NCBI GenBank assembly: GCA_024690445.1
Contig: JAILPD010000020.1
Span: forward strand, 8,926-72,925
Reading direction: 5' to 3'
Length of the DNA stretch: 64,000 nt
Source of the DNA: Acholeplasmatales bacterium
Lineage (GTDB): Bacteria > Bacillota_I > Bacilli_A > Acholeplasmatales > Anaeroplasmataceae
Shown: piece after piece, positions 45,289 through 54,586 of the stretch
Position numbering within the stretch: position 1 is the first letter of the stretch
Layout of the letters: every line of letters begins with the position of its first letter
Translations under genes and position numbers: made by a program
Notes under the pieces: generated by a model
What the model saw: the letters and a program-made list of their open reading frames with translations, nothing else
The model's database searches: none
Told to the model about the DNA's origin: nothing

Positions 45289-46411
45289 GTTCTGTTGCGG
45301 CTTTCATAATAAAATATGTAAGTCTTGTTATATGATACTTTTTATCGATTTTTTCGATATATTTTTTCTTTATTAGCTTTGATAATTTTCTTAAAATAGC
45401 AGAATGCTCTATTTCATTATTATCAAGCTTAAATAGATTTTCAATTTCATTTAATGTCAACCCATTTTCAGAATTAGTTATTCTTGCAAGGATAGTTACC
45501 TCATCGTCTGGCATACTAACTAATAGATTTATTTGTTTACTATAATATTTATCTAAATAAACATCCATTTTGCCATACATTGTTTCTGTTAATGGAAGAC
45601 ATTTAGTTATATAGTAGACAGATTCTTCAAATGAATCAGGAGGTAGGACATCTTGATTTAGTATATCTTCAATTTCATCTTCGCCTACATCGAAGAATCC
45701 AGATAAGAATGAACAATAATATGGATTATATTTGAATATTTTTTTATATATTTCAAATCCTTCTTTATAATTACCTAATGCTATATTATTGTAATACATT
45801 AGATATAAGTATCTACTAGATGTTACGTATTCATTGATTAAACTTAATGCATATTGATATTTACCAGCTAAAGTAACACAAAATGCATAATCAAATAATG
45901 AATCAACTATGTTTTCTTTATCTAGACGATATTGCATCTCAGAATATTTTCTTGCCTCATTATATTTAGCAGCAGTAATACATTCATCTGTAATAGCAGA
46001 TAGTAGCCTAATATATGGTCTAGATTCTAGATTTAACCAAATGGAGAATTGAGGATTATCTAAATCAATATTTTTAGTTAATAACCATTTTTTAAACTCT
46101 TCTCTAATATCTTCTAATTTAGTTATTCTATCAACAGGATTATCAATAGAAAGAAGAACTAATAATATTTTAGAATCATAATGATAAGGACATGTGGCTA
46201 TAGCCTCATGTAATAAATTAATTGAATCTTCAATATTTTCAGCATTAGAGGCTTCTTCATATAAAACCTCAGCTTTATCGAATTCATCATCTATTTTATA
46301 TAATCCATTATCATATAATTCATTGAATTCCTTTTCAGCCTCATCAATATCAATATCTGGATTATCAGATAAAAATCTATTAAAGGCTCTACTATATCTT
46401 TCTTTATTCAT
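45281..46411 (-). CDS. TPR-like protein with C-terminal winged-helix domain
   Basis: 376 aa, no clear family name. Residues 50-300 are helix pairs with TPR-like spacing (ALSLINEYVTSSRYLYLMYYNNIALGNYKEGFEIYKKIFKYNPYY). Residues about 305-376 look like a winged helix: SMPDDEVTILARITNSENGLTLNEIENLF, then LRKLSKLIKKKYIEKIDKKYHITRL. No signal peptide. The ATG at 46411 follows GAGGTG; a TTG at 46432 precedes that site. The start overlaps the end of dagK by 8 bases, so it is the last gene of plsC-dagK-TPR. It could be a regulator of lipid genes; unproven. Confidence 0.75.
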   Translation of the reverse strand: MNKERYSRAFNRFLSDNPDIDIDEAEKEFNELYDNGLYKIDDEFDKAEVLYEEASNAENIEDSINLLHEAIATCPYHYDSKILLVLLSIDNPVDRITKLEDIREEFKKWLLTKNIDLDNPQFSIWLNLESRPYIRLLSAITDECITAAKYNEARKYSEMQYRLDKENIVDSLFDYAFCVTLAGKYQYALSLINEYVTSSRYLYLMYYNNIALGNYKEGFEIYKKIFKYNPYYCSFLSGFFDVGEDEIEDILNQDVLPPDSFEESVYYITKCLPLTETMYGKMDVYLDKYYSKQINLLVSMPDDEVTILARITNSENGLTLNEIENLFKLDNNEIEHSAILRKLSKLIKKKYIEKIDKKYHITRLTYFIMKAATEQK

Positions 46412-47246
46412 CTTTTTCACCTCTTCCAGCAAAATAAGAGGTTACATTTAGGGTGGTTTCACCATCAACTTGGATAGCATTAGGTCTATCAAATGTGACA
46501 CTGATTTCTTTTCCCTTAATGACATCTACGTACTGCGGATATTTTTTTACATGTAGTCCACTAAATATACTTTTAAATGCGATAGCAATTCTAAGTCTAA
46601 ATCTTCCGTGGATTATAACACATGATAATTCACTTGATTTTCTATCTTGGTTTGGTGCTATTTTCATACCACCGCCAACGTATCTACCATTTAAACATGA
46701 TGCAAGCCATACATTTTTATAATTATATTCCTTACCATCGACAATTATTTTAGCCTTACATGGCTTATATTTAAAAAGAAGAAGATTTCTTGCAATCTTT
46801 GTATAATCATATTTTTTACCCTTAGCTTTGAGCCTATCAGCAACTTCACATACAGTGCCATCAATTCCAAAGCTTGCGTTATTAATAAAGAATGACTCCT
46901 TATCATTTATTTTAACTATAGGTAATTTTTTAATATATTTATCTAATTCAATTAATCCATCTTTTTCAATGTCTCTTAAAAAATCATTTCCAGTTCCATC
47001 GGCAGAATATAATATCCTAGCATCAAAAGGATACTTCTTATATGTATTTGCAAAATAATTAATTGTTCCGTCTCCACCAGATAAAATAACAGTATCATCC
47101 TTAGTTAGTGAAGAAGAAAAAGATTTAAAATCTAATCCATTAAAAATGATTGGCTTTATACCAGGAAATTTAACACTGTATAATTTTATTAAGTTTTCTT
47201 TTGATGAAGAACTATTAGATTCTAAATTATACAGTAAATAGAACAT
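46404..47246 (-). CDS. diacylglycerol/lipid kinase (DagK catalytic family)
   Basis: 280 aa. Phosphorylates diacylglycerol or a related lipid with ATP. Nucleotide motif VILSGGDGTINYFANTYKK, then YSADGTGNDFLRDI and the C-terminal beta-sandwich (NASFGIDGTVCEVADRL, NVWLASCLNGRYVGGGMKIAP, FDRPNAIQVDGE). Its ATG abuts the plsC stop (TAAATG on the minus strand). With PlsC it would recycle diacylglycerol into phosphatidate. Confidence 0.9.
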   Translation of the reverse strand: MFYLLYNLESNSSSSKENLIKLYSVKFPGIKPIIFNGLDFKSFSSSLTKDDTVILSGGDGTINYFANTYKKYPFDARILYSADGTGNDFLRDIEKDGLIELDKYIKKLPIVKINDKESFFINNASFGIDGTVCEVADRLKAKGKKYDYTKIARNLLLFKYKPCKAKIIVDGKEYNYKNVWLASCLNGRYVGGGMKIAPNQDRKSSELSCVIIHGRFRLRIAIAFKSIFSGLHVKKYPQYVDVIKGKEISVTFDRPNAIQVDGETTLNVTSYFAGRGEKDE

Positions 47247-48071
47247 TTATTTCCCTTCTTTTCTAAATAGGTATTGCTTTTTTATTAATTCAGATGTTTC
47301 ATTAGCTAAATCAACAGTATTCATGCTGACAACCTCTTCAGGAGTATACACCTTAACAACATCCATATAGATATTATTTTTTTTAGGTGTCATAGTAATA
47401 CTTTCAGTATTTGTTAAGCAAACAACTACTAAAGGACATTTAGCTCTTTGAGCTATTTTAAATGAACCAGCATGGAAATCTAGTAAAACATCGTCAGTTT
47501 TATTTCTTGTTCCTTCAGGGAAAATAACCATTGACGAATTTTGATCTTTAATAATTTTAGATGCTCTTACAATTGATTTAACAGCGGCGAAATCATCATC
47601 TCTTGGCATTGGAACAAAGGCACAATTCTTAATGAAGTTACCATAAATAGGCATTGATAGATTTTCAGGCTTTGTTACATCTGCAATATTACCAGGGAAG
47701 AAGTATCCAATAGGAAATGGATCCCAATTGCTTCTATGATTACAAACAATTAAGAATTTTTCATTTTGTGGAACTAAATCTAATCCAGTATGATGAATCT
47801 TAATTCTAAATATATCTAATACTAGCTTATATGTTTGTTTAGTAATGAATGATGCAAATTTCTTTGGTTTATTGACTTCCTTTTTACCACGCATAAATAA
47901 ATTACATACAAACATAAATAATATGTAGATTGGTAATAGTAAAGTATAAGTAACTGGAATTAATAAAACCATGATTAAATCCCAGTACCAAAGTGTATAT
48001 ATTCCTGTAAAATATGTGATAACTGCATTTATGCATACTGCAATTATTCCAATAATAATTTCTAATTTCAT
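47247..48071 (-). CDS. plsC: 1-acyl-sn-glycerol-3-phosphate acyltransferase
   Basis: 274 aa. Makes phosphatidic acid from lysophosphatidate at the inner membrane. Acyltransferase motif I NHRSNWD (HxxxxD), motif III VIFPEGTRNKT, motif IV FKIAQRAKCPLVVVCL. Two hydrophobic segments at the N-terminus (about 5-25 and 30-55) anchor it. Preceded by GAGG on the minus strand. First gene of the plsC-dagK-TPR unit; divergent from the DUF815 ATPase. Confidence 0.92.
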   Translation of the reverse strand: MKLEIIIGIIAVCINAVITYFTGIYTLWYWDLIMVLLIPVTYTLLLPIYILFMFVCNLFMRGKKEVNKPKKFASFITKQTYKLVLDIFRIKIHHTGLDLVPQNEKFLIVCNHRSNWDPFPIGYFFPGNIADVTKPENLSMPIYGNFIKNCAFVPMPRDDDFAAVKSIVRASKIIKDQNSSMVIFPEGTRNKTDDVLLDFHAGSFKIAQRAKCPLVVVCLTNTESITMTPKKNNIYMDVVKVYTPEEVVSMNTVDLANETSELIKKQYLFRKEGK

Positions 48072-48162
48072 ATTTAAAACCTCAATTATAAAATAATTGT
48101 ATCATTTTTTTATACTTTTTTCTATAATTAGAATATAATATGCATTAATGAGGTGATAATTT

Positions 48163-49362
48163 ATGTTTTATCTTTTTAATAACATAAAGGAAAAGGAAAT
48201 ATTAGATGCTGTATTAAAGGCAAAATATACTAACGATGAAAAGGATATTGATGATGCTATTTCTAAATTAGTTACCTTTTCAACTAAATGGAAATTAACT
48301 GGAAATCTATGGAAGAAGTATATTTTATATACACTTATAAATAATGATAATCCTTATACTAGAGCTATTGAAAGAAACCAAGAGGTTGTTGGTGAATCTG
48401 AATTTGCGTTATTAGATTTAGAAGAATTTCATAATCTATATAATTTAAACGCTCCATTTTTAAATAGAGTTAATAATTATAATTTCTTAAAAACAACTGG
48501 AAGTCATTATATTAGAGATTTAATTGAGGAATTATATTCATCAATTGATAATTCATTTAAATCATTTAAAAATGCTATTTTAGGTTTTTATAAAAATAAC
48601 GGCTTAGGTGAAATGGCTATCTATAAAGCATTTAGAGTAAATGATGGTGTATTAGAACCAATAAAGCATGTTTTAGAAGTTACATTTGATGATTTAATTG
48701 GATATGATTATCAAAAGAATTTATTAAAAGCCAATACAGAAGCATTCTTAAATAATGAACCATATAACAATGTATTATTATATGGTGATGCTGGTACTGG
48801 TAAATCAACATCAATAAAAGCATTAATTAATGAATATTTTGATAAAGGCTTAAGAATTATTGAAGTATATAAATATCAGATGCAAGAAATCGCAAAGATA
48901 ATTAATACTCTAAAATCAAGACCATATTACTATGTAATATATATGGACGATTTATCATTTGAGGAAAATGAAATTGGTTATAAATATTTAAAGAGTATTA
49001 TTGAAGGTGGAATTGAACCAAAACCTTCTAATGTAGTTGTTTATGCAACTTCAAACAGAAAGCATTTGATTAAAGAAACAACTGCGGATAACGGTACTAT
49101 CTTTGATGATCTACATAGAAATGAAACTCAAGCTGAAAAGCTATCATTATGTTATAGATTTGGTCTTCAAATATTCTATTCTTCATTATCTCCAATGGAA
49201 TTTAGAAGTATGGTTATTGAATTAGCTAATAGAAATGATATAGATTTAGATGAAAAAACATTATTATTAGAGGCTAATAAATTCCAAATGACTAATGGAA
49301 CATTATCAGGAAGAACTGCGTCTCAATTTATTGATTATATTTCATCTGCTTATAAAAAGTAG
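48163..49362 (+). CDS. DUF815-family AAA ATPase
   Basis: 399 aa. N-terminal helical half (1-170) without known motifs. ATPase domain from about 180: DDLIGYDYQKNLLKANTEAFL, Walker A LLYGDAGTGKSTSIKAL, Walker B YYVIYMDDLSFEE, sensor VVYATSNRKHLI, then an arginine-containing block RFGLQIFYSSLSPMEFRSMV. This order is that of DUF815 proteins, whose cellular role is unknown. GAGGTGATAATTT before the ATG. Confidence 0.87.
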   Translation: MFYLFNNIKEKEILDAVLKAKYTNDEKDIDDAISKLVTFSTKWKLTGNLWKKYILYTLINNDNPYTRAIERNQEVVGESEFALLDLEEFHNLYNLNAPFLNRVNNYNFLKTTGSHYIRDLIEELYSSIDNSFKSFKNAILGFYKNNGLGEMAIYKAFRVNDGVLEPIKHVLEVTFDDLIGYDYQKNLLKANTEAFLNNEPYNNVLLYGDAGTGKSTSIKALINEYFDKGLRIIEVYKYQMQEIAKIINTLKSRPYYYVIYMDDLSFEENEIGYKYLKSIIEGGIEPKPSNVVVYATSNRKHLIKETTADNGTIFDDLHRNETQAEKLSLCYRFGLQIFYSSLSPMEFRSMVIELANRNDIDLDEKTLLLEANKFQMTNGTLSGRTASQFIDYISSAYKK

Positions 49363-49390
49363 AAGTCCTAAGGGACTTTTATTTTTTTTA
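49363..49390 (+). terminator. terminator of the DUF815 gene
   Basis: AAGTCC-TAAG-GGACTT then TTATTTTTTT; short stem immediately after the stop codon. Confidence 0.75.
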
Positions 49391-49431
49391 TAAATTGCTA
49401 TAATTGAAATAAGATATAGCGTGGTGGTAGT

Positions 49432-50316
49432 ATGATTTTATTAGAAAATGAATATTTAATAATTAACGTATCCTTAGATGGTGGTTCAATGACTTCAATT
49501 TTTGATAAAAAGAAGAAAGTTGAGCTTTTATATCAAAAGGATATAAGAAGTTGGCAAGGACAAGATGTTGTAATATTTCCATTTGTTGCAAGACTTAAAA
49601 ATGGAATGTATAAGGTAGATGGAAAAGAATACTCTTTAAAGAATCATGGTATTGTTAGATACTCAAGATTAAAGGTATGGGAAAAGAGTGATACTAAGGC
49701 TATTTTATATTTAGATTCAACAAGTGAAACACTTGCCGTTTATCCATATAATTTCCATTTTGAAATTATATATGAGCTTATTGATAATAAGCTTTCTATT
49801 AAATATAAAATTGTAAATACAGATAATAAGAAAATTTATTATGAATTCGGTGGTCATCCAGCTTTAAAGGTTGATGGAGTTGAAAATGAATTTGGATTTG
49901 AAATTAGGGATACTATCTTAGAATTCCCAAGCGATATTAATACAGAAAGATATTTCTTAGATGATACAGGATCATATATCATCAATAAAAATAATGTATT
50001 AATACCTTCTGAATTAATTATTACTAAAAAATTAATTGAGGATGCTAAAACTATTATTTTAGACGCATCAAAGATAGATGAATGTATTTTAAGAACAAAG
50101 AAATATCGTTTCTATTTTGATATTAATGATGCTCAAATTTTAGCATTATGGACCGCACCTGGCTTTGGTGATTATTTATGTGTTGAACCTTGGTGGGGAA
50201 TTCCAGATATTAATAATCCAAATCCCGAGCTTAGAGATAAGCCGTTGATTCATAGCCTAAATCCTAATGAAAGCGAGGAGAAGGGATATTCTATTACAAT
50301 ATCCTGGGATGAATAA
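49432..50316 (+). CDS. aldose 1-epimerase-family protein (LacX type)
   Basis: 294 aa galactose-mutarotase fold. SLDGGSMTSIFDKKKKVELLYQ start, LKNHGIVRYSRLKVWE with the His-Gly of the sugar site, and YYEFGGHPALKVDG with a second catalytic-type His; WTAPGFGDYLCVEPWWGIPD near the end. No signal peptide, so cytosolic. Likely interconverts alpha and beta anomers of an aldose or acts on a hexose phosphate. GTGGTGGT precedes the ATG. The stop overlaps the next gene's start by one base. Confidence 0.88.
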   Translation: MILLENEYLIINVSLDGGSMTSIFDKKKKVELLYQKDIRSWQGQDVVIFPFVARLKNGMYKVDGKEYSLKNHGIVRYSRLKVWEKSDTKAILYLDSTSETLAVYPYNFHFEIIYELIDNKLSIKYKIVNTDNKKIYYEFGGHPALKVDGVENEFGFEIRDTILEFPSDINTERYFLDDTGSYIINKNNVLIPSELIITKKLIEDAKTIILDASKIDECILRTKKYRFYFDINDAQILALWTAPGFGDYLCVEPWWGIPDINNPNPELRDKPLIHSLNPNESEEKGYSITISWDE

Positions 50317-51398
50317 TGGATATATTTAAGCAATATAAAAATAAATTAAAAAAATTTGATTACAATTATTATTTACAAAGAAAGAATTATCAAATAGCTA
50401 GTGCTCTTGGTGCACTTGATACTTCATCTTGTATTATTGATGCTTATTTAATTGATGAACCTTCATTATCAAAAGAAGAGTATGTTTTAAGATTATATGC
50501 ATTACTGCAAGGTTTATTTGTATCAATTGACTCACTTTATTCTTTAACAGTTGCTTTAACTGGTTCTAAGAATTTCATTAATATCAATAACAACATTCAT
50601 TTAAGAAACTTAAAATATGTTAGAAATAATGTTGTTGGTCACCCATCAAATAGAATATATGGTGGAAATGATGCATATTGTATTTTAGATAATGATAGAA
50701 TTACAAAGAATTTCTTTACTTATAATATTTATACAAAAGAAAGTATTAAGAATATAACAATGGATACTAATGAGCTTATCTTTTCATATTTAAAAGAAGC
50801 TAATAATTTATTAGATGAGTTATATTCAGTAGTAAATAAGTATGTTGGATCATCCGAAATTAAGACATTAATTTCTGATGTATTAGACCATTATTATAGA
50901 AATGGTCATTATATTAATGAATTGAATAGATTCATTGATAAATATCGTCAAACTTACCCATCAGCTAAAAAGGAACAGCATAGAATTTTATGGCGTTATG
51001 ACCTTATCATGAAACTAGATGCAATATCAAATTCTAATAAGAATTTAATTGAGGTTATCAATTATTGTATTGGTCTTGAATTAAATAAAATGTATAAGCA
51101 TATTATGTGTAAAGATTATAAGCATAGAGACGAATTTGAATTACCTTCAATGATTTTATCTATGTATAGATTCTTTAATAGAAATCCTGAGTATGTTCCT
51201 TATATTGATCATTTAAAGGATCATGATGATCCATTATTCTTTGAATCATTAAAAGCTGTTTATGAGGGTGTTTCATTAAAGAAGATGCAAGGTGCGATGG
51301 ATTATTTAGGATTTTTGATTACATTATATATGGCAAACCAATCTGATTTAATTTATGCGATTGCTCTTCCTATATCAGAATATAGAAAGAAACAATAA
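50316..51398 (+). CDS. orphan helical protein with a HEPN-like R-x5-H motif
   Basis: 360 aa, not recognised. The N-terminal ~115 residues are helical (YALLQGLFVSIDSLYSLTVALTG), then KYVRNNVVGHP: R103-x5-H109, which has the shape of the R-x4-6-H catalytic motif of HEPN ribonucleases, and sits after two amphipathic helices as in HEPN domains. The rest (120-360) is helical, charged and has no motif I know. It is translationally coupled (TAATG) to the sugar epimerase. HEPN assignment is a guess from one motif and the helix order. Confidence 0.65.
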   Translation: MDIFKQYKNKLKKFDYNYYLQRKNYQIASALGALDTSSCIIDAYLIDEPSLSKEEYVLRLYALLQGLFVSIDSLYSLTVALTGSKNFININNNIHLRNLKYVRNNVVGHPSNRIYGGNDAYCILDNDRITKNFFTYNIYTKESIKNITMDTNELIFSYLKEANNLLDELYSVVNKYVGSSEIKTLISDVLDHYYRNGHYINELNRFIDKYRQTYPSAKKEQHRILWRYDLIMKLDAISNSNKNLIEVINYCIGLELNKMYKHIMCKDYKHRDEFELPSMILSMYRFFNRNPEYVPYIDHLKDHDDPLFFESLKAVYEGVSLKKMQGAMDYLGFLITLYMANQSDLIYAIALPISEYRKKQ

Positions 51399-51468
51399 TA
51401 CATTTTATCTATGTACAAAAGTGTTTCTAGTAAAATAAGCGTTTTCTAAAAATAAAATACTTTAAAAG

Positions 51469-51504
51469 CCTTTGATAGTTTGTTATAATATCAAAGGTTT
51501 TTTT
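51469..51504 (+). terminator. terminator overlapping the typA promoter
   Basis: CCTTTGATA (51469-51477) pairs with TATCAAAGG (51489-51497), then seven T. The 11-base loop carries the extended -10 TGTTATAAT (hexamer 51484-51489), so one 36-bp segment can both stop upstream transcripts and start typA. Confidence 0.8.
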
Positions 51505-51530
51505 ATTATATAAAACGGAGGAGATCTATT

Positions 51531-53357
51531 ATGGAAATTAGAAATGTAGCTATTATCGCTCACGTTGACCATGGTAAAACAACTATGGTAGATAAGCTTT
51601 TATATTCTTCACATACATTTAGAGAAAACCAAGTAGTCGATACTTGTGTAATGGATTCAGGTGCTATCGAAAAGGAAAGAGGTATCACAATCCTTGCAAA
51701 GAATACTGCAGTTTCATACAAAGGAACAAAAATTAATATATTAGATACTCCAGGACATGCTGACTTCTCAGGTGAAGTTGAGCGTATTATGAAGATGGTT
51801 GATGGTGTTGTATTAATCGTTGACGCTTATGAAGGAACAATGCCTCAAACAAGATTCGTTTTAAAGAAAGCATTCGAGGCTCATTTAAAGCCAATCGTTG
51901 TAATTAATAAAATTGATAAGTCTGCCGCTAGACCTTTAGAGGTAATTGATGAAGTATTAGAATTATTCATCGATTTAGGTTGTGATGAAGATGAATTAGA
52001 TTTCCCTGTTATTTATGCATCTGCTGTAAATAATACATGTTCATTAGATCCAGATCCAGCTACACAAACGCCAGGTATGGAACCATTATTAGATATGATT
52101 ATTAAAGAGATTCCAGCTCCATCATATGATTGTGAATCTCCACTTCAATTACAACCTGCATTATTAGATTATACTGATTTCGTAGGTCGTATTGGTATTG
52201 GTAGAATTACAAGAGGAACTATTAAGTCTGGTGAGGTTGTATCTTGTTGTAGATTAGATGGTTCTATTAAGCAATTTAGAGTTCAAAAACTTTATGGTTT
52301 CTTAGGACTTGATAGAATTGAAATTCAAGAAGGTAAGGCTGGAGATATCGTTGCCGTTTCAGGTTTGGGTGATATTTCAGTTGGTGAAACTATTTGTACT
52401 GCTGGTAAGGAAGAACCACTTGAAAAGATTCATATTTCAGAGCCAACAGTTGAAATGACTTTTGGTACAAATACTTCTCCATTCTGTGGTAAGGATGGTA
52501 AGCTAGTTACAGCTACTAAGATTGAAGAAAGATTATTTAGAGAAGTTCAAAAGGATGTTTCTTTAAAGGTAACTAGAATTAATAACGCAGAAGAGTGGAG
52601 AGTTGCTGGTCGTGGTGAACTTCATTTAGGTATTTTAATTGAAACTATGAGAAGAGAAGGATATGAATTTCAAGTATCTCGTCCTCATGTTATTTATAAG
52701 GAAATTGATGGCGTTGAATGTGAGCCATATGAATATACTGTAATTGACTGTCCAAATGAATATGCTGGTGCTGTTATCGAAATGATGGGTAATAGACATG
52801 GTATTATGGAAACAATGTCAAATACAGAAACTCAAACTAGAGTAATTTATCAAATTCCATCTCGTGGATTAATTGGATTTAATACAGACTTTATGACAGT
52901 TACTAAGGGTTATGGCATTATCAATCATAGCTTTAGTGAATATAGACCAGTTGAATCTGTAAATGTCGCAGAAAGAACATCTGGTGTATTAGTATCTATG
53001 GCTACAGGTCAATCAACAGCTTATGCACTTGGACATCTAGAAGATAGAGGTTCAATGTTTGTTGGACCTGGTGAGGATATTTACGAAGGTATGATTGTTG
53101 GTTGGTGTAATAAGGATATCGACCTTGCAATTAACCCAGTTCAAGCTAAGCAACAAACAAATACTCGTTCATCAAATAAGGATATGACTGTAGTATTAAA
53201 AAAGCCTATCATTTTAAGCTTAGAGGCTTGTCTAGAATTCATTAATGATGATGAGTTAGTAGAAGTAACTCCAAATCATATCAGACTTAGAAAGAGAATT
53301 CTTGATACAGTTAATCGTAAGAAATTTGATGCTAAGATGAGAGCTGAAAATGACTAA
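51531..53357 (+). CDS. typA: ribosome-associated translational GTPase TypA/BipA
   Basis: 608 aa. EF-G-like GTPase that binds the ribosome under stress and helps large-subunit assembly. G1 AHVDHGKTT, switch ERGITILAKN, G3 DTPGHADF, G4 NKIDKS. Then EF-G domains II, III and V and the TypA-specific C-terminal domain (SRGLIGFNTDFMTVTKG, TNTRSSNKDMTVVLKKP). Normal length. CGGAGGAGATC before the ATG is a strong site. Own promoter and own terminator (53391-53412). Confidence 0.96.
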   Translation: MEIRNVAIIAHVDHGKTTMVDKLLYSSHTFRENQVVDTCVMDSGAIEKERGITILAKNTAVSYKGTKINILDTPGHADFSGEVERIMKMVDGVVLIVDAYEGTMPQTRFVLKKAFEAHLKPIVVINKIDKSAARPLEVIDEVLELFIDLGCDEDELDFPVIYASAVNNTCSLDPDPATQTPGMEPLLDMIIKEIPAPSYDCESPLQLQPALLDYTDFVGRIGIGRITRGTIKSGEVVSCCRLDGSIKQFRVQKLYGFLGLDRIEIQEGKAGDIVAVSGLGDISVGETICTAGKEEPLEKIHISEPTVEMTFGTNTSPFCGKDGKLVTATKIEERLFREVQKDVSLKVTRINNAEEWRVAGRGELHLGILIETMRREGYEFQVSRPHVIYKEIDGVECEPYEYTVIDCPNEYAGAVIEMMGNRHGIMETMSNTETQTRVIYQIPSRGLIGFNTDFMTVTKGYGIINHSFSEYRPVESVNVAERTSGVLVSMATGQSTAYALGHLEDRGSMFVGPGEDIYEGMIVGWCNKDIDLAINPVQAKQQTNTRSSNKDMTVVLKKPIILSLEACLEFINDDELVEVTPNHIRLRKRILDTVNRKKFDAKMRAEND

Positions 53358-53390
53358 AACAAGAAAGCCTATTTTAATATGTTAAAGAGG

Positions 53391-53421
53391 GACTATATCA
53401 AATGATATAGTCTTTTGTTTT
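53391..53421 (+). terminator. typA terminator
   Basis: GACTATATC-AAAT-GATATAGTC (53391-53412), then TTTTGTTTT. Confidence 0.88.
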
Positions 53422-53518
53422 ACCCAAGTTGTTTATATGCATAAAATGTGTTATCATTTAGCTGATGATAACGGTTAAAAACAAAGAGGTTTTTATAAAT
53501 TTTTTGGAGTGTGAGATT

Positions 53519-53995
53519 ATGTTTAGAAAACTAAATAGAGTAAAACAAGAGTTAGGAAAAGATGAATGCATAAAAATATTAAAGGAAGAATTAAGAGGAG
53601 TATTATCATTAAATGGCAATGATGGATATCCATATGGAATGCCAATGAATCATTTTTATGTAGAAGAAGAAAATAGATTATATTTCCATGGAGGGAAAGT
53701 TGGATATAAAATTGATTGCATTAATAAGAATAATAAATGTTCATATTGCGTAATCAATAGTGGCAAAAAAAGAGATAATCATTGGTCACTTATTTTCAAT
53801 AGTGTAATTGTATTTGGTAAGATTTATTTTGTAGAAGATATAAAAGAAATTGAAAGAATATCCAAGTTATTATCATATAAATTTACTAGCGATGAAAAAG
53901 AAATAGAAAAAGAAATTATTGAAAGCATTAATCATACCAAAATGTTTTATATAGAAATTGAATATATGACTGGTAAAAAAGTTAATGAAAGATAA
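53519..53995 (+). CDS. pyridoxamine-5'-phosphate-oxidase-like FMN protein (NimA type)
   Basis: 158 aa from ATG 53519, after GGAGTGTGAG. Split-barrel flavin-binding fold: GVLSLNGNDGYPYGMPMNHFYVEEENRLYFHGGKVGYKIDCI is the NimA-like signature, followed by HWSLIFNSVIVFGKIYFVED. Family members reduce nitroimidazoles or bind FMN and haem-like ligands; the natural substrate is unknown. An in-frame upstream extension to 53465 has no ribosome site. Confidence 0.85.
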   Translation: MFRKLNRVKQELGKDECIKILKEELRGVLSLNGNDGYPYGMPMNHFYVEEENRLYFHGGKVGYKIDCINKNNKCSYCVINSGKKRDNHWSLIFNSVIVFGKIYFVEDIKEIERISKLLSYKFTSDEKEIEKEIIESINHTKMFYIEIEYMTGKKVNER

Positions 53996-54094
53996 AATGA
54001 TATATCCTTCTAGTTGATTAAATAATCAAACTTGTGGTATAATATTTAGAAATATTTGATATATTATTTGTTTTAGTAAGAGGTAGTAAAAAAC

Positions 54095-54577
54095 ATGAAA
54101 ATTAAAGATAATGCAAATGAGATTTTAAAGAGTTTTGTTGAATCAGAAAGAGTTATTAGAGTATATGATTCATTAAAGATTGGTATTGAGAAGGATAACC
54201 TAGTTATCATTGATACTTTTTTACAAAATTTATTAAATCAATTATTCTTAGAACTTCCAAAAACAATCGAATTAGAAGATTCTGATTTTAAGGATAATAA
54301 TCCTAAAACTGAATCAATTAAGAAATTTGTTAGCGGTGCTGATAAGAGATTCGGTGTTGGTTTAGATTTAGTTTGTAATTATATTTTAAAAAATAAGAAG
54401 CTTTGGTTTAATTTCCAAGGCTTATCAGTTAATGAAAATGCAAATGCTATTAAATTCTTTGAGGATAAGGAATTAGAATATTCTTCAAATGATGAAATAA
54501 TATCTGTATATAATACTATGATTGAGGGTTTAAATAAGTTCTATTCAACTGACTTATTAAAATCAATAGAACTTTAG
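54095..54577 (+). CDS. orphan 160-aa protein
   Basis: Not recognised. 160 aa, acidic, soluble, predicted mostly helical, no signal peptide, Cys-poor. Conserved-looking core: KSFVESERVIRVYDSLKIGIEKDNLVIIDTFLQNLLNQLF, then FVSGADKRFGVGLDLVCNYILKNKKLWFNFQGL. AGAGGTAGT precedes the ATG. It sits 9 bases before the hemolysin III gene, so the two plus the next gene form a probable three-gene unit. Confidence 0.75.
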   Translation: MKIKDNANEILKSFVESERVIRVYDSLKIGIEKDNLVIIDTFLQNLLNQLFLELPKTIELEDSDFKDNNPKTESIKKFVSGADKRFGVGLDLVCNYILKNKKLWFNFQGLSVNENANAIKFFEDKELEYSSNDEIISVYNTMIEGLNKFYSTDLLKSIEL

Positions 54578-54586
54578 GAGTTTAAT

